A program made the position numbers and the translations under genes. A stretch of 52,117 nucleotides of DNA from Litorivivens sp041625495 (GTDB lineage Bacteria > Pseudomonadota > Gammaproteobacteria > Pseudomonadales > Spongiibacteraceae), in assembly GCF_041625495.1 (NCBI RefSeq), contig NZ_JBFJTH010000003.1, positions 1 to 52,117 of the forward strand. The letters run 5' to 3'. Below the pieces are notes generated by a model that did no database searches, had not been told where the DNA came from, and saw only the letters and a program-made list of their open reading frames with translations. Below are positions 50,897-52,117 of this stretch, piece by piece (the stretch's first letter is position 1; every line of letters starts with the position of its first letter).

Positions 50897-52117
50897 ATGT
50901 CCCAGTTGCTCTGGAAGCCATCTCAACAGCGCGTTGAAAACACGTTGCTGTACCATTTTATTTGCGCGCAACATCGCGGTTTTGAAGAAGCGGAGGATGC
51001 CTACGATGCAGTGTGGCAATGGTCACTTGATGAGCCTGAAAGTTTCTGGCGTGCCTGTTGGGATTTTTGTGGTGTAGTCGGCGACCCGGGTAGTAGCGTT
51101 ATTCGCTATCCGGAACGGCTGATAGATACAGAATTGTTTCCGCAGGCTCAACTTAACTATGCGGAAAATTTGCTGGCGAGAGATATTGATGGTCCCGCCC
51201 TGATTTTTTGCAGTGAAAATGGTGAGCGTCATGAATGGTCGCGACAGGATCTGCTCGATAAGGTGTCGTGTTTGCAACAGGCGCTGAAAGCCGAGGGCGT
51301 TGGGCTAGGCGATCGGGTGGCGGGGTATTTACCGAACCTGCCCGAAACCGTTGCAGCAATGCTGGCGACGACATCGCTGGGGGCTGTTTGGTCTTCTTGT
51401 TCGCCGGATTTCGGTCTGAGCGGCCTGGTGGATCGTTTCGGGCAGATCGAACCCAAGGTTCTGTTTACGGCCGATGGCTACTGCTACAACGGAAAGCCCT
51501 TTGATTCGCTGAACACGGTGAGTGCACTGTGTGACCAGGTGGACAGTATTGCGAAAGTGGTGGTGATCCCTTATGCGAATTCGCAGCCAGATATTACTGC
51601 CTTGGGAAGTCGGGGCATATTACTGGATTCGCTCCTGACGGATTACACGCCGCAAGCGGTTTTCTATACTCGGGTTTCGTTTCGCGATCCGCTTTTTATT
51701 CTGTTTTCATCCGGTACCACCGGGCTGCCAAAATGTTTTGTGCATTCCGTTGGTGGTACGCTACTGCACCACCTGAAGGAGCATCAATTGCAAGGCGATA
51801 TCCGTCCGGGAGATCGTATGCTGTATTTCACAACCTGCGGTTGGGCAATGTGGAACTGGCAGGTAAGTGCTTTGGCTTCGGGGGCATCGCTGGTGTTATT
51901 TGAAGGTTCGCCGACCTTTCCCGATGGTTACGCGCTAGCACAATTGGTTCAGCAGGAAAACGTCACCCACTTTGGTACCTCTGCCAAGTATCTGGATTCA
52001 CTGGCCAAGAAAAACGTACGCCCGATTGAGCGTTTCGATTTCCCACACCTAAGAACGCTGTTTTCGACCGGATCTCCGCTGTCAGCCGATGGCTTTGTCT
52101 ATGTCTACGACGCATGG
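50897..52117 (+). CDS. aacS: Acetoacetyl-CoA synthetase, 3' end beyond window
   Basis: ATP-dependent ligase that converts acetoacetate to acetoacetyl-CoA. The first 407 codons are present, of a usual length near 650, and the frame is still open at the last base. The N-terminus (QLLWKPSQQRVENTLLYHF, then FWRACWDFCGV and LNYAENLL) is characteristic of this ligase and of the acetyl-CoA synthetase type. The phosphate-binding motif LFSSGTTGLPKCFVHSVGGT starts at residue 269, and the CGWAMWNWQ segment is typical. The start is ATG at 50897 with GAGGAAACC. It follows the GntR gene by 38 bases and is probably cotranscribed with it. Its presence suggests that acetoacetate or a related keto acid is an end product of the pathway (inference). 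Confidence 0.92.
   Translation, partial: MSQLLWKPSQQRVENTLLYHFICAQHRGFEEAEDAYDAVWQWSLDEPESFWRACWDFCGVVGDPGSSVIRYPERLIDTELFPQAQLNYAENLLARDIDGPALIFCSENGERHEWSRQDLLDKVSCLQQALKAEGVGLGDRVAGYLPNLPETVAAMLATTSLGAVWSSCSPDFGLSGLVDRFGQIEPKVLFTADGYCYNGKPFDSLNTVSALCDQVDSIAKVVVIPYANSQPDITALGSRGILLDSLLTDYTPQAVFYTRVSFRDPLFILFSSGTTGLPKCFVHSVGGTLLHHLKEHQLQGDIRPGDRMLYFTTCGWAMWNWQVSALASGASLVLFEGSPTFPDGYALAQLVQQENVTHFGTSAKYLDSLAKKNVRPIERFDFPHLRTLFSTGSPLSADGFVYVYDAW

Overview
The window is a dense catabolic and transport region from a Gram-negative bacterium. A TonB-dependent receptor, a YceI lipoprotein with a lipobox, cytochrome b561, REP-like palindromes and moderate GC content suggest a gammaproteobacterium, perhaps a marine Cellvibrionales/Spongiibacteraceae-type lineage. 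That placement is inference; no rRNA or taxonomic marker gene is present. I found no tRNA, rRNA, CRISPR array, transposase or phage gene.

Layout. (1) 1-7.2 kb: the end of an MFS permease, a cytochrome b561-YceI fusion beside a YceI lipoprotein, a TetR regulator with a large palindrome, a second MFS permease and two SDRs. (2) 7.2-9.5 kb, minus: a Rieske oxygenase followed by a TauD/TfdA dioxygenase. (3) 9.8-20.9 kb, plus: an SMP-30-like propeller protein, then a nearly duplicated set of acyl-CoA genes (double-hotdog dehydratase, MFE-2-type SDR and CoA ligase, twice), with a CaiB CoA-transferase and a thioesterase. (4) 21-27.3 kb, minus: P450, ferredoxin, TetR, TonB receptor and a DapB-like oxidoreductase. 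(5) 27.6-34.3 kb, plus: Baeyer-Villiger monooxygenase, Rieske oxygenase, ThDP enzyme and aldehyde dehydrogenase. (6) 49.8-34.3 kb, a long minus-strand array: a second Rieske plus ThDP pair, CaiB, acyl-CoA dehydrogenase, crotonase, TetR, a second TauD, SDR, a KstD-like flavoprotein, a CoxG-SnoaL fusion, a CMD-family protein, IclR, MFS and SDR. (7) 50.1-52.1 kb, plus: a GntR/UTRA regulator and the first part of acetoacetyl-CoA synthetase.

How it may work together. The TonB receptor and MFS permeases would import a hydrophobic substrate. Three Rieske oxygenases, two Fe/2-oxoglutarate oxygenases, a P450, a Baeyer-Villiger enzyme and a ketosteroid-dehydrogenase-like flavoprotein would oxidise and open it. 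ThDP enzymes and ALDH would handle C-C cleavage and aldehyde products. CoA ligases, CoA-transferases, dehydratases and SDRs would carry out R-type beta-oxidation, and acetoacetyl-CoA synthetase would salvage acetoacetate. The substrate cannot be read from the sequence; a cyclic, terpenoid or steroid-like compound is a reasonable guess.

The most striking regulatory signals are two operator families. A CAACACTGTTGA-type palindrome lies in seven promoter gaps across the window. A TGTCCGTACA/TGTACGTACA palindrome lies both in front of the GntR gene and in front of a Rieske gene 40 kb away. Together they suggest that the whole window is one regulated catabolic island.
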